NCBI RefSeq assembly: GCF_900102015.1
Contig: NZ_FNAT01000005.1
Coordinates: 173,273-237,272, forward strand
DNA length: 64,000 nt
Reading direction: 5' to 3'
DNA from: Limimaricola pyoseonensis
GTDB taxonomy: Bacteria; Pseudomonadota; Alphaproteobacteria; Rhodobacterales; Rhodobacteraceae
The notes under the pieces: model-generated
Told to the model about the DNA's origin: nothing
Database searches by the model: none
What the model saw: the letters and a program-made list of their open reading frames with translations, nothing else
Shown: positions 40,810-51,067 of the stretch, one piece after another
Position numbering within the stretch: the stretch's first letter is position 1
Layout: each line of letters starts with the position of its first letter
Program-made: the position numbers and the translations under genes

Positions 40810-42393
40810 ATGAAGATGAAGACTTGGCTCGCCGCCGGCGCAGCCACCATTGCCCTCGCGAGCGCCGCGCAGGCGCAGAACCTCGTCTATTGCTCGGAAG
40901 GCAGCCCCGAGGGCTTCGACCCGGCGCTCTACACCTCCGGCACCACCTTCGACGCCTCGTCGCACACGGTCTACAACCAGCTGGTCGAGTTCGAGACCGG
41001 CACCACCAACGTCGTGCCGGGCCTGGCCGAGAGCTGGGAAGTGTCCGAGGACGGCACCGAGATCACCTTCACCCTGCGCCAGGGCGTGAAGTTCCACTCG
41101 AACGACCAGTTCACGCCGTCGCGCGACTTCAACGCCGATGACGTGCTGTTCACCTTCCAGCGCCAGGGCCAGGACGACCACCCGTTCCACATGGCCTCGG
41201 GCGGCACCTGGGAATACTACCAGGGCATGTCGATGCCCGACCTGATCGAGAGCATCGAGAAGGTCGACGACTACACCGTGGTGTTCCGGCTGACCCGCCC
41301 CGAGGCGCCGTTCATCGCCAACCTCGCGATGGACTTCGCCTCGATCCTCTCGGCCGAATACGCCGACAGCGTCGCCGACAGCCCCGAGATGCTGAACCAG
41401 CAGCCGATCGGCACCGGCCCGTTCGAGTTCGTGGCCTACCAGAAGGACGCGGTGATCCGCTTCGAGCGCTTCGACGACTACTGGGGCGAGCCCGCCAAGG
41501 TCGAGAACCTGATCTTCGCGATCACGCCCGACGCCTCCGTGCGCTACCAGAAGCTGCAGGCGGGCGAGTGCCACGTCATGCCCTACCCGAACCCCGCCGA
41601 CATCGCCGCGATGAAGGAGGCCGAGGGCATCGAGGTGATGGAGCAGGAAGGCCTGAACGTCGGCTACCTGGCCTACAACACCCAGCAGGCGCCGTTCGAC
41701 CAGCCCGAGGTCCGCAAGGCCCTCAACATGGCGATCGACAAGCAGGCGATCCTCGACGTGGTGTTCCAGGGCTCGGGCGAGGTCGCCAAGAACCCGATCC
41801 CGCCGACCATGTGGTCCTACAACGACTCCATCGAGGACGACCCCTACGATCCGGAAGCCGCCAAGCAGATGCTCGCGGATGCCGGCGTCGAGGACCTGTC
41901 GATGAAGATCTGGGCGATGCCGGTGCAGCGCCCCTACAACCCGAACGCCCGGCGCATGGCCGAGCTGATCCAGGAAGACATGGCCGAGATCGGCGTCGAC
42001 GTGGAGATCGTGTCCTACGAGTGGGGCGAGTATCTCGAGCGTTCGAAGGACGTCGAGCGCGACGGTGCGGTGCTGCTGGGCTGGACCGGCGACAACGGCG
42101 ACCCGGACAACTTCCTCGCCGTGCTGCTGGGCTGTGACGGCGTCGGCGGCTCGAACCGCGCCCAGTGGTGCAACGAGGAGTTCGAGGCCCTGATCCAGGA
42201 CGCCAAGACCAAGTCGAGCCAGGAAGAGCGCGCCGCGATCTACGAAGAGGCGCAGCAGGTCTTCAAGGACCAGGCGCCCTGGGCCACCATCGCCCACTCG
42301 GTCGTGGCGATGCCGATGCGCTCCGAAGTCGAGGGCTACGTGGTGCACCCGCTGGGCGGCCACATCTTCGACAACGTCTCGATCGCCGAGTAA
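40810..42393 (+). CDS. dppA: Dipeptide ABC transporter substrate-binding protein
   Basis: A 527-residue periplasmic binding protein (SBP family 5). The signal peptide is residues 1-22 (MKMKTWLAAGAATIALASA then AQAQN). Mature motifs are VYCSEGSPEGFDPALYTSGT, LAESWEVSEDGTEITFTLRQG, IGTGPFEF and GWTGDNGDPDNFL, all close to E. coli DppA. Conserved cysteines (SEG-adjacent Cys, GECHVM, LGCDG, WCNEEF) probably form disulfides. A strong ribosome site (GGGAG) precedes ATG 40810. First gene of dppABCDF; a terminator-like hairpin follows it, which should keep this protein in excess of the membrane parts. Confidence 0.95.
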   Translation: MKMKTWLAAGAATIALASAAQAQNLVYCSEGSPEGFDPALYTSGTTFDASSHTVYNQLVEFETGTTNVVPGLAESWEVSEDGTEITFTLRQGVKFHSNDQFTPSRDFNADDVLFTFQRQGQDDHPFHMASGGTWEYYQGMSMPDLIESIEKVDDYTVVFRLTRPEAPFIANLAMDFASILSAEYADSVADSPEMLNQQPIGTGPFEFVAYQKDAVIRFERFDDYWGEPAKVENLIFAITPDASVRYQKLQAGECHVMPYPNPADIAAMKEAEGIEVMEQEGLNVGYLAYNTQQAPFDQPEVRKALNMAIDKQAILDVVFQGSGEVAKNPIPPTMWSYNDSIEDDPYDPEAAKQMLADAGVEDLSMKIWAMPVQRPYNPNARRMAELIQEDMAEIGVDVEIVSYEWGEYLERSKDVERDGAVLLGWTGDNGDPDNFLAVLLGCDGVGGSNRAQWCNEEFEALIQDAKTKSSQEERAAIYEEAQQVFKDQAPWATIAHSVVAMPMRSEVEGYVVHPLGGHIFDNVSIAE

Positions 42394-42415
42394 TCCGCGC
42401 GAAATCGTGACCCGG

Positions 42416-42446
42416 GGGTCCGGGGCCGTCATGGCCCCGGACCCTT
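42416..42446 (+). terminator. Terminator/attenuator between dppA and dppB
   Basis: A 12-bp perfect stem (GGGTCCGGGGCC / GGCCCCGGACCC) with a five-base loop and a weak TTCT tail, 23 bases after dppA. The other dpp genes continue in the same direction, so read-through is expected and this probably sets the binding-protein excess. Confidence 0.7.
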
Positions 42447-42637
42447 CTCGTATCCGGGCCAGCCCGCTTGACCGGCGCGTCGCGCCGGGCGCAGGCTGGG
42501 ACAGACCCCGCGTCACGGATCACGAAAACTCGACAGAACCGCGATCCGCGTGATATGCGGCCCGCTTCAAGGACCGGCCCATCGGGCCGCCCCTTTCCGA
42601 GACCCCGATCGCCAAGCAACAGGAGACCCGTTCCGGC

Positions 42638-42706
42638 ATGGTCATCCCCCACCCCACCGGCCCCGCCGCACCCGCGCGCCCGGGCCCCAGCAAGGCGGGC
42701 CGTTAA
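42638..42706 (+). CDS. Possible 22-codon proline-rich leader peptide before dppB
   Basis: ATG 42638 opens a 22-codon frame (MVIPHPTGPAAPARPGPSKA, then GR) rich in Pro, whose TAA directly touches the dppB ATG (TAAATG). AGGAG lies 12 bases upstream. It could couple translation of dppB, which itself lacks a close ribosome site, or stall ribosomes. It could also be chance; the remaining ~240 bases between dppA and dppB hold only the hairpin and a small CGGCCC/GGGCCG dyad. Confidence 0.35.
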   Translation: MVIPHPTGPAAPARPGPSKAGR

Positions 42707-43714
42707 ATGCTGCGCTACGTGCTGTCGCGCTTCGCGACCTTCGTGCCGACCTTCATCGGCGTGACCCTCATTTCCTTCGCCTTCATCCGCGTGCTGCCGG
42801 GCGACCCGATCATCGTCATGGCCGGCGAGCGCGGCATGACGCAGGAACGCTACGACGAGCTGGTCAAGCAGTTCGGCTTCGACCGTCCGATCTTCGTCCA
42901 GTTCTGGGACTACCTGACAGGCGTACTCCAGGGCGACCTCGGCAACAGCTACGTCACCAAGAAACCGGTCTGGGACGAGTTCTTCGCCCTGTTCCCGGCG
43001 ACGCTGGAATTGTCGATCTGCGCGATGATCTTCGCGGTGGCGCTGGGCCTGCCGGCCGGCGTGATCGCCGCGATGAACCGCGGCAAGTTCTTCGACCGGA
43101 CGCTGATGTCGACCGCGCTCGTAGGCTATTCGATGCCGATCTTCTGGTGGGCGCTGCTCTTGATCATCGTGTTTTCGGGCAATCTCGGCTGGACCCCGGT
43201 CTCGGGCCGGATCGACCTGCTCTACTACTTCGACAACGTCACCGGCTTCATGCTGATCGACAGCCTGCTGTCGGGCCAGGACGGCGCCTTCGGCTCGGCG
43301 GTGCGGCACCTGATCCTGCCGACCATCGTGCTGGGCACCATCCCGCTGGCGGTGATCGCGCGCCAGACCCGCTCGGCGATGCTCGAGGTGCTGGGCGAGG
43401 ACTACATCCGTACCGCGCGCGCCAAGGGCCTGCCGCCGGGCCGGATCAACGGCCTGCACGCGCTCAGGAACGCGCTGATCCCCGTCATCACCGTGATCGG
43501 CCTGTCGGTCGGCACGCTGCTCGCGGGCGCGATCCTGACCGAGACCATCTTCAGCTGGCCGGGCATCGGCAAGTGGATGGTCGACAGCATCTTCCGCCGC
43601 GACTACCCGGTCGTGCAGGGCGGGCTGCTGCTGATCGCCGTGATGGTGATGATCGTGAACCTGACCGTCGACCTGCTCTACGGCCTCATCAATCCCAAGA
43701 TCAGGAAGCGCTGA
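42707..43714 (+). CDS. dppB: Dipeptide ABC transporter permease DppB
   Basis: A 335-residue inner-membrane permease with six predicted helices. The N-terminal MLRYVLSRFATFVPTFIGVTLISF is typical of DppB/OppB. The cytoplasmic EAA loop that contacts the ATPases is EDYIRTARAKGLPPGRI. Together with DppC it forms the channel. Its TGA overlaps the dppC ATG by one base. Confidence 0.95.
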   Translation: MLRYVLSRFATFVPTFIGVTLISFAFIRVLPGDPIIVMAGERGMTQERYDELVKQFGFDRPIFVQFWDYLTGVLQGDLGNSYVTKKPVWDEFFALFPATLELSICAMIFAVALGLPAGVIAAMNRGKFFDRTLMSTALVGYSMPIFWWALLLIIVFSGNLGWTPVSGRIDLLYYFDNVTGFMLIDSLLSGQDGAFGSAVRHLILPTIVLGTIPLAVIARQTRSAMLEVLGEDYIRTARAKGLPPGRINGLHALRNALIPVITVIGLSVGTLLAGAILTETIFSWPGIGKWMVDSIFRRDYPVVQGGLLLIAVMVMIVNLTVDLLYGLINPKIRKR

Positions 43715-44622
43715 TGGACCACGCACTCTCCGAAGAAGTGGAAACCCAGGTCGAGAAGCGCCCCGGCCGGTTGCGCGAGTTCTGGTTCTACTTCCGCGAA
43801 AACCGCGGCGCCGTGTTCGGCTTCTGGGTCTTCGTGGCCTTCGTCTTCATCGCCGCGACCGCGCCGTGGATCGCGCCGCACGACCCGACCGAGCAGTTCC
43901 GGCAATACACGCTGCTGCCGCCGGTATGGCAGGAGGGCGGCAGCTGGACCTTCCCGCTCGGCACCGACCCTCTGGGCCGCGACATGCTTTCGCGGCTGCT
44001 GAACGGCGCGCGCTACTCCTTCTTCGTCGGCATCGTCGTCGTGGTGGTGGCGGCCTCGGGCGGCATCCTGATCGGCCTGCTGGCGGGCTTCTCGCCGAAA
44101 TGGCTCGACGCGATCATCATGCGGCTGATGGACATCATCCTCGCCTTCCCGTCGCTGCTTCTGGCGCTGGTGCTGGTGGCGATCCTCGGGCCGTCGCTGA
44201 TCAACGCGATGATCGCCATCGCGATCGTGCTGCAGCCGCATTACGTGCGCCTGACGCGCGCCAGCGTGATCGGCGAGCTGAACAAGGACTACGTGACCTC
44301 GGCGCGGGTCGCGGGCGCGGGGCTGTGGCGGCTGATGTTCGTCACCGTGCTGCCGAACTGCCTCGCCCCGATCATCGTGCAGGCGGCGCTCAGCTTCTCG
44401 ACCGCGATCCTCGACGCCGCGGCGCTGGGCTTCCTCGGCATGGGCGCGCAGCCGCCGACGCCGGAATGGGGCACCATGCTGGCCGAGGCGCGCGAGTTCA
44501 TCCTGCGCGCCTGGTGGGTGGTCACCCTGCCCGGCCTCGCGATCCTGATCACCGTGCTCGCCATCAACCTGATGGGCGACGGTCTGCGCGACGCGCTCGA
44601 CCCGAAACTGAAGCGGAGCTGA
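43714..44622 (+). CDS. dppC: Dipeptide ABC transporter permease DppC
   Basis: A 302-residue permease with an N-terminal cytoplasmic tail ([20 protein letters not shown]), the family helix [20 protein letters not shown], the conserved HPLGTD-like [20 protein letters not shown] region and an EAA loop at [17 protein letters not shown]. It pairs with DppB. One-base TGATG overlap with dppB; dppD starts four bases after its stop. Confidence 0.95.
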   Translation: MDHALSEEVETQVEKRPGRLREFWFYFRENRGAVFGFWVFVAFVFIAATAPWIAPHDPTEQFRQYTLLPPVWQEGGSWTFPLGTDPLGRDMLSRLLNGARYSFFVGIVVVVVAASGGILIGLLAGFSPKWLDAIIMRLMDIILAFPSLLLALVLVAILGPSLINAMIAIAIVLQPHYVRLTRASVIGELNKDYVTSARVAGAGLWRLMFVTVLPNCLAPIIVQAALSFSTAILDAAALGFLGMGAQPPTPEWGTMLAEAREFILRAWWVVTLPGLAILITVLAINLMGDGLRDALDPKLKRS

Positions 44623-44626
44623 TCTC

Positions 44627-45604
44627 ATGAGTCTTCTGAGACTGCGCAACCTCTCGGTCGAGTTCGCCACCACCGGCGGCCGGTTCCGGGCCGTCGACAA
44701 GGTCGATCTCGACGTCGACCGCGGCGACGTTCTGGCCATCGTCGGCGAGAGCGGCTCGGGCAAGTCGGTGTCGATGCTGGCGCTGATGGGGCTCCTGCCC
44801 TGGACCGCCAAGGTCACCGCCGACGAGATGACCTTCGACGGGCACGACCTGTCGAAGCTCTCGGCGCGCGGCCGCCGCCGGATCGTCGGCAAGGACATGG
44901 CGATGATCTTCCAGGAGCCGATGTCCTCGCTGAACCCCTGCTTCACCGTGGGCTTCCAGATCCGCGAGACGCTGCGCATCCATCTCGGCATGGACCGCAA
45001 GGCCGCGCAGAAGCGCGCGGTGGAGCTGTTCGACCTCGTCGGCATCCCCGACCCCGAACAGCGGCTCAAGGCCTTCCCGCACCAGATGTCGGGCGGCATG
45101 AACCAGCGGGTGATGATCGCCATGGCGATCTCGTGCAATCCCAAGCTCCTGATCGCCGACGAGCCGACCACCGCGCTCGACGTGACGATCCAGGCGCAGA
45201 TCCTCGACCTGCTGGTCAAGCTGCGCGACGAGACCGGCATGGGGCTGGTGCTGATCACCCACGACATGGGCGTGGTGGCCGAGACCGCGCAGCGCGTCTC
45301 GGTGCATTACGCAGGCCAGAAGGTCGAGGAGCAGCCGGTGCGCCCGCTGTTCCGCGCGCCGCACCACCCCTACACCTCGGCGCTGCTCGCCGCCCTGCCC
45401 GAGCGCGCCACCGACAAGCGGCTTCCGACCATCCCGGGCGTGGTGCCGGGGCAGTTCGACCGGCCGAAGGGCTGCCTGTTCTCGCCGCGCTGCAAGTTCG
45501 CGGACGACCACTGCCGCAAGGTGCCGCCCGAGCCGCGCGGGGCCGATCTCGGCCTGGCGCGCTGCCACTACCCGCTCAACACCGACGAAAGGCTCGCCTC
45601 GTGA
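44627..45604 (+). CDS. dppD: Dipeptide ABC transporter ATPase DppD
   Basis: A 325-residue ATPase: Walker [11 protein letters not shown], signature [14 protein letters not shown], Walker [13 protein letters not shown], and the oligopeptide-transporter C-terminal domain with four cysteines ([21 protein letters not shown]). These cysteines match the Fe-S site described in DppD-type ATPases. Dimerises with DppF. Overlaps dppF as GTGA. Confidence 0.95.
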   Translation: MSLLRLRNLSVEFATTGGRFRAVDKVDLDVDRGDVLAIVGESGSGKSVSMLALMGLLPWTAKVTADEMTFDGHDLSKLSARGRRRIVGKDMAMIFQEPMSSLNPCFTVGFQIRETLRIHLGMDRKAAQKRAVELFDLVGIPDPEQRLKAFPHQMSGGMNQRVMIAMAISCNPKLLIADEPTTALDVTIQAQILDLLVKLRDETGMGLVLITHDMGVVAETAQRVSVHYAGQKVEEQPVRPLFRAPHHPYTSALLAALPERATDKRLPTIPGVVPGQFDRPKGCLFSPRCKFADDHCRKVPPEPRGADLGLARCHYPLNTDERLAS

Positions 45605-46632
45605 GTGCCGTGACCACAGACGCCCCGAACACGACAAGGCCCCAAGCCGGCCCCGTCGTCACCGCGAAGGGTCTCACCCGCCACTACGAGGTGGGCGGCG
45701 GCCTGTTCGGCAAGCCCAAGACCGTGCGCGCGCTGTCCGAGCTCGATTTCGAGCTGACCCCGGGCCGCACGCTGGCGGTGGTGGGCGAGTCCGGCTGCGG
45801 CAAGTCCACCCTCGCCCGCGTGGTGACGCTGATCGAGGAGCCGACGCGCGGCGATCTGAGCATCGACGGCACCAAGGCCACGCCCGACGCCTGGAAGAGC
45901 CTGCGCTCCAAGGTGCAGATCGTGTTTCAGGATCCCTACGGCTCGCTCAACCCGCGCCAGCGGATCGGCCAGATCCTGATGGAGCCGCTGCTGATCAACC
46001 GCCCGCAGATGCCGGCGGCCGAGCGCGAGGAGAAGGCGCGCGAGATGCTGCGGCTGGTGGGCCTCAGGCCCGAGCATTTCGACCGCTACCCGCACATGTT
46101 CTCGGGTGGCCAGCGGCAGCGCGTCGCCATCGGCCGGGCGCTGATGCTGGAGCCGGAAGTGCTGGTGCTCGACGAGCCGGTCTCGGCGCTCGACGTGTCG
46201 ATCCAGTCCTCGGTGCTGAACCTGCTGATCGACCTGCAGGAGCGGATGCAGCTGGCCTACCTCTTCATCAGCCACGACCTGTCGGTGGTGCGCCACGTCG
46301 CCGACGACGTGACGGTGATGTATCTGGGCCGGGCGGTGGAGACGGGTCCGAAGGACATGATCTTCGACAACCCGCAGCACCCCTACACCAAGGCGCTCCT
46401 GTCGGCGACGCCGCGCGCCGACCCGGAGGCGGGCAAGGAGCGGATCAAGCTGCAGGGCGAGCTGCCCTCGCCGCTCGCGGTGCCGCCGGGCTGCGCCTTC
46501 GCGCCGCGCTGCTGGAAGGCGCAGGACAAGTGCCGCGCCGCGCGGCCGCTGCTCGACGGCGCGACGCAGAAATCGGCCTGCTTCTTCCCCGAGGGCGACG
46601 GCACGGCCTCGCCCGAGGCGCCGAAGAGCTGA
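45601..46632 (+). CDS. dppF: Dipeptide ABC transporter ATPase DppF
   Basis: A 343-residue ATPase starting at GTG 45601 ([14 protein letters not shown]), overlapping dppD by four bases. Walker A is [12 protein letters not shown], the signature is [14 protein letters not shown] and Walker B is [12 protein letters not shown]; the C-terminal oligopeptide domain has [16 protein letters not shown]. It completes a five-gene dpp transporter. A strong terminator follows. Confidence 0.95.
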   Translation: MSAVTTDAPNTTRPQAGPVVTAKGLTRHYEVGGGLFGKPKTVRALSELDFELTPGRTLAVVGESGCGKSTLARVVTLIEEPTRGDLSIDGTKATPDAWKSLRSKVQIVFQDPYGSLNPRQRIGQILMEPLLINRPQMPAAEREEKAREMLRLVGLRPEHFDRYPHMFSGGQRQRVAIGRALMLEPEVLVLDEPVSALDVSIQSSVLNLLIDLQERMQLAYLFISHDLSVVRHVADDVTVMYLGRAVETGPKDMIFDNPQHPYTKALLSATPRADPEAGKERIKLQGELPSPLAVPPGCAFAPRCWKAQDKCRAARPLLDGATQKSACFFPEGDGTASPEAPKS

Positions 46633-46654
46633 AGCCACGATCCCGTTGACGAGA

Positions 46655-46682
46655 AACGCCGCCGGTCCTCCGGCGGCGTTTT
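46655..46682. terminator. Terminator shared by dppF and the DapA-family gene
   Basis: An 11-bp stem (AACGCCGCCGG / CCGGCGGCGTT) with a TCCT loop, a TTTT run on the plus side and an A-run (T on the minus strand) at the other end. It lies between the convergent dppF and the gene ending at 46687, so it should act both ways. Confidence 0.88.
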
Positions 46683-46686
46683 GCGT

Positions 46687-47583
46687 TCAGGCGACGGCCT
46701 CGACCCGCGCCAGCGCCGCGGCGACGCGGTCGAGATCCGCCCCCGTCAGCGGCAGGATCGGGCGCGGCGGCCGGGCCTGCGTCAGATCCATGAGGTTGGC
46801 CGCCGCATGGACCACGCGCAGGCTGCCGAACTCCTTGAACAGCTCCCAAAGCGGCATGAAGGCCGCCTCGATCCGCGCCGTCCCGTCGCGGTCGCCCGCC
46901 TGAGCGGCGCGGGCGAGTTCCAGCGTGGGTCCGGGCCAGAGCCCGCCCGCGACGCTGAACCACGCATCCGCCCCCGCAAGCAGCGCCTCGGTGCAGCCCC
47001 AGTCGCCGCTGTAGCCGACGGCGAAGCCCTCGGGCAGGCCTGCGCGCAGGGCGGCGAGATCCTCGGCCAGAGCGGTGCCGGCCGGCAGGGGCATCTTCAC
47101 GCCTTCGACGCCGGGCAGATCGGCGAGCCGCTGCAACAGCGGCAGGCCGAAGCGGAAATGCGTGGTGCCGGGGTTGTTGTAGATGCAGAGCGGCAGGCTC
47201 GTCGCCGCCGCGACGGCGCGGAAATGCTCGTGCACCTCCTCGTCGGTCAGCGGCGTATAGGACATCGGGGCGAGCAGCAGCCCGTCGGCCCCGGCCTTCT
47301 CGGCCTCCCGCGCCAGCGCCATCGCCGTATCGGTCCGCAGCGCGCCGACGCCCGCGATCAGCGGCACCCGCCCCGCCACGGCCTCAGCCGCGGCCGAGAC
47401 CGCGCGTCCGCGTTCCTCGCGCGAGAGATAGGCATAGCCGCCGGTGCTGCCGAGCAGGCCGATGGAGTCGACCCCGGCCGCGCAGAGCCGCTCCAGCAGG
47501 CGCGAAAGCGCATCGGCGTCGACGCGTCCCTCGGCATCGGCCGGGGTGATCGGAAAGGCCGAGAGGCCGGTGAAGATCGTCAT
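46687..47583 (-). CDS. Dihydrodipicolinate synthase (DapA)-family lyase/aldolase
   Basis: A 298-residue TIM-barrel class I lyase. The DapA family uses a Schiff-base lysine, here in EGVKMPLPAG. The phosphate-like GSTGGYAYLSREER loop (family GTTGE) and the YNNPGTT block with the active-site Tyr are present. GTTGE is GSTGG here, so the pocket differs from true DapA and the substrate is probably another 2-keto acid or sugar acid. ATG 47583 has GGAGG 7 bases upstream; the frame starting at 47655 is too long. It lies 71 bases after livF in the same direction, so it may belong to the liv operon. Confidence 0.85.
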   Translation of the reverse strand: MTIFTGLSAFPITPADAEGRVDADALSRLLERLCAAGVDSIGLLGSTGGYAYLSREERGRAVSAAAEAVAGRVPLIAGVGALRTDTAMALAREAEKAGADGLLLAPMSYTPLTDEEVHEHFRAVAAATSLPLCIYNNPGTTHFRFGLPLLQRLADLPGVEGVKMPLPAGTALAEDLAALRAGLPEGFAVGYSGDWGCTEALLAGADAWFSVAGGLWPGPTLELARAAQAGDRDGTARIEAAFMPLWELFKEFGSLRVVHAAANLMDLTQARPPRPILPLTGADLDRVAAALARVEAVA

Positions 47584-47654
47584 GAAGGCCCTCCCGTGGC
47601 ATGGCTCGGGAGGACCTTCCCTGCATTCGTCCGGCGGAACAAGAGCCCCGCCCA

Positions 47655-48357
47655 TCAGGCCCCGAGATAGGCCTCGCGGATGCGCGGATCGGCGATCAGG
47701 TCGGAGGCCTTGCCCTCAAGGGTGATCTCGCCCTGCTCCATGACGTAGCCGCGATCGGCGATCGACAGCGCGGCATAGGCGTTCTGCTCGACCATCAAGA
47801 GCGTCACGCCGCGGTCGCGCAGCGATTTGACCACCGCGAGCACCTGGTCGACCAGCACCGGGGCGAGACCCATCGAAGGCTCGTCGAGCAGCATCAGCTT
47901 CGGCCGGCCCATGATGGCGCGGCCGATGGCGAGCATCTGTTGCTGGCCGCCCGAAAGCCCGCCCGCGGGCAGATCGGCCTTGTCGCGCAGGATCGGGAAG
48001 AGGCCGTAGACCTCCTCGAGATCGGGGCCGAGATCGTCGGTGCGGTGGTAGCCACCAAGCCGCAGGTTCTCGACCACGCTGAGGTCGCCGAAGATTTGCC
48101 GCCCCTCGGGCGAATGGGCGATGCCGAGGCCGGCGCGGGCGTGGTCGGGCTGGCGGGTGAGGTCGGCGCCGCCAAAGCGGATCGCGCCCGCCTTCACCGG
48201 CTGCACGCCCGAGATGCAGCGCATCAGCGTGGTCTTGCCCGCGCCGTTGGCGCCGACGAGCGAGACGATCTCGCCCTCGTTCACGGTCAGGTCGACCCCG
48301 TGCAGCACCTCGATCGGGCCGTAGGCGGTGCGCAGGCCCTCGATGGACAGAAGCGGT

Positions 48358-48365
<8 letters not shown>
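47655..48365 (-). CDS. livF: Liv-type ABC transporter ATPase LivF
   Basis: A 236-residue cytoplasmic ATPase of the branched-chain amino acid (HAAT) transporter family. Walker A is GANGAGKTTLM, the signature LSGGQQQMLAIGRAI and Walker B LMLLDEPSMGLAP; the C-terminal MEQGEITLEGKA block is typical of LivF. ATG 48365 (MPEPLLSIEGL) overlaps livG by eight bases; ten more residues from an upstream start are possible but unlike the family. Last Liv gene of the operon. Confidence 0.93.
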
Positions 48366-49142
<777 letters not shown>

Positions 49143-49146
<4 letters not shown>

Positions 49147-50180
49147 GATTTCCTCCGGTTCCAGAGGTCGGCGATGAAGGGCACGAGGCCGCGGCGCATC
49201 AGGATCATGGTCAGGACCATGATGCCGCCGAGCACCATGTGCTCGTAATCGGCGAAGACGGTGAGCACCTGCGGCAGCGCGGTGAGGATCAGCGCGCCCA
49301 CGAGCGCGCCGTAGACCGAGGCCGCGCCCCCCAGCACCGCCATGGTCACCATCTCGACCGAGTGCATGAAGCCACCGGTGTCGGGCGTGATGTAGCCGTT
49401 GGCCAGCGCCAGGAGCGCGCCGGCCACGGCGGCGTAGATCGCCGAGATCACGAAGGCGCGCGACTTGGCCTTCGCCACGTCGACGCCAAGCGAGCGCGCG
49501 GCGACGTCGCTGTCATGGATCGCCCGGAGCGCGCGGCCCGAGGGGCTGCCCGCGAGGTTCACGGCGATGGCCGCGCCAATGGCGGCGACGAGGCCCGCGA
49601 CCCAGTACCATGCCTCGGCCGATTTCAGGCTCAGCCCGACCATCTTGAAGAGGTTGCGGGCGTTCATGCCCGACACGACCATGCCGTCGGGGCCGCCGGT
49701 GAGCCAGGCTTCCTTCGACAGCACCATCCAGATCAGCATGCCGAGGCCCAGCGTCGCGATGGCGAGGTAGTAGCCGGACAACTTCAGGATCGGCCGCCCC
49801 ACGATCAGCGCGAGCAGCCCGGCCAGCGCCACGCCCCCGGCCATGGCGAGCGGCGACGGGATGCCGTAGTTCGGCCCGATCGCCGTGACATAGGCGCCGA
49901 TGGCGAAGAAGCCGGCATGGCCGAGGCTGACGAGGCCGACATAGCCCAGGAGCACCACGATGCCGGTGACGGCGAGCGTGTTGATCCAGACCAGCGTGCC
50001 GACCCGGTAGAAGTAGCTCGACGGAAAGATCAGCGCGCCCAGCGCGACGAGCGCGACAAAGATCAGGAAGGTGCGCAGGCCCGGCCCGATGCGCCGGCGC
50101 CCCGCGCCTTCACTCTTCGAATACTCGCGGCGCCCGGTTCCGGCCGGTGCGACGTCGGTGGTCGTCCCCTGCCCGGCCAT
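49143..50180 (-). CDS. livM: Liv-type ABC transporter permease LivM
   Basis: A 345-residue permease with a ~35-residue hydrophilic N-terminus (Gly/Thr/Arg-rich) and about nine or ten membrane helices. The family motifs VLLGYVGLVSLGHAGFFAIGAY and ATLGLGMLIWMVL, and the EAA-type loop region SPSGRALRAIHDSDVAARSLG, are present. GTG 50183 is a second possible start: the sequence reads GTGATG, and both lie within range of a GGAG site. The TGA of livH overlaps this start. Confidence 0.93.
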
Positions 50181-51052
50181 CACACCCGCTCCACGATGCG
50201 CGCGCCGAACAGGCCCTGCGGGCGCAGGAACAGCACGAGAAGGATGACGATGAAGGCGGCGGCGTCCTTGTAGTCTGACGAGATGTAGCCCGCGGTCAGC
50301 GCCTCGATCAGCCCGATCAGCAGGCCGCCCGCCAGCGCGCCCAGCGGCGATCCGACGCCGCCCAGCATGGTGGCCGAGAAGCCCTTGAGCGCCATCAGCA
50401 CGCCGACGTCGTAGCTGGTGAAGGTCACGGGCGTCGCCAGCACGCCCGCGAGCGCGCCTATGCCGGCCGAGAGCGCGAAGGAAAGGTTCATCGCCCGCCC
50501 GGTGTTGATGCCGACGAGGGCTGCGGCCATGCGGTTCGAGGCGGTGGCCTTGATGCCCCGCCCCGCGCGGGTCCGGTTCAGGAACCAGGCGAGGAAGGCG
50601 AAGACCGCGATGCTGCCGCCGACGATCCAGAGGCTCTGCGGCAGGATGGTGGCGCCCCCGACGCGCAGGGGCGCGTCGCCGGAGAAGCCGTCATAGCGGT
50701 GGATCTGCTTGTCGAAGACCGCCTGCATCGCGCCGCGCAGGAAGATGCTGGCGCCGATCGTGATGATGATCAGCGTCACAAGCGGCGCCTGCCCGGCGGG
50801 CCGGATCGCCAGCCGGTAGAGCAATATGCCCACCAGCGTGCCCGCCACCACGGCGATGGGCGCGGCGAGGATCACCGGCACGCCCGCGGCGATCAGCGCG
50901 GCCGCCGTCATCCCGCCGATCACCACGAACTCGCCCTGGGCGAAGTTCACCACGCCCGAGGCGTTGTAGATCAGCGTGAAGCCGAGGGCGATGGCCGCGT
51001 AGATCGCGCCCACCGTGACCCCGGAGATCAGGAATTGCAGAAGCTCCGACAA
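50180..51052 (-). CDS. livH: Liv-type ABC transporter permease LivH (TTG start)
   Basis: A 290-residue permease with about eight helices and the family N-terminus SELLQFLISGVTVGAIYAAI, then FTLIYNASGVVNFAQGEFVV. The start codon is TTG at 51052, with AAGGA 7 bases upstream; no ATG gives the family N-terminus. The EAA-like loop is RTRAGRGIKATASNRMAAALVG. It follows livK by 15 bases. Confidence 0.93.
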   Translation of the reverse strand: MSELLQFLISGVTVGAIYAAIALGFTLIYNASGVVNFAQGEFVVIGGMTAAALIAAGVPVILAAPIAVVAGTLVGILLYRLAIRPAGQAPLVTLIIITIGASIFLRGAMQAVFDKQIHRYDGFSGDAPLRVGGATILPQSLWIVGGSIAVFAFLAWFLNRTRAGRGIKATASNRMAAALVGINTGRAMNLSFALSAGIGALAGVLATPVTFTSYDVGVLMALKGFSATMLGGVGSPLGALAGGLLIGLIEALTAGYISSDYKDAAAFIVILLVLFLRPQGLFGARIVERV

Positions 51053-51067
51053 GCCGGGATCCTTTCG

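Noticed and set aside
39100-42516. An 1138-codon minus-strand frame over the transporter and dppA
   Set aside because: It crosses dppA and the transporter in another frame, and has repeated Gly/Arg/His-rich sequence without motifs. A shadow.
42394-42706. A tRNA or small RNA gene between dppA and dppB
   Set aside because: I could not form a cloverleaf. The hairpins seen are explained by the attenuator and a small CGGCCC/GGGCCG dyad.
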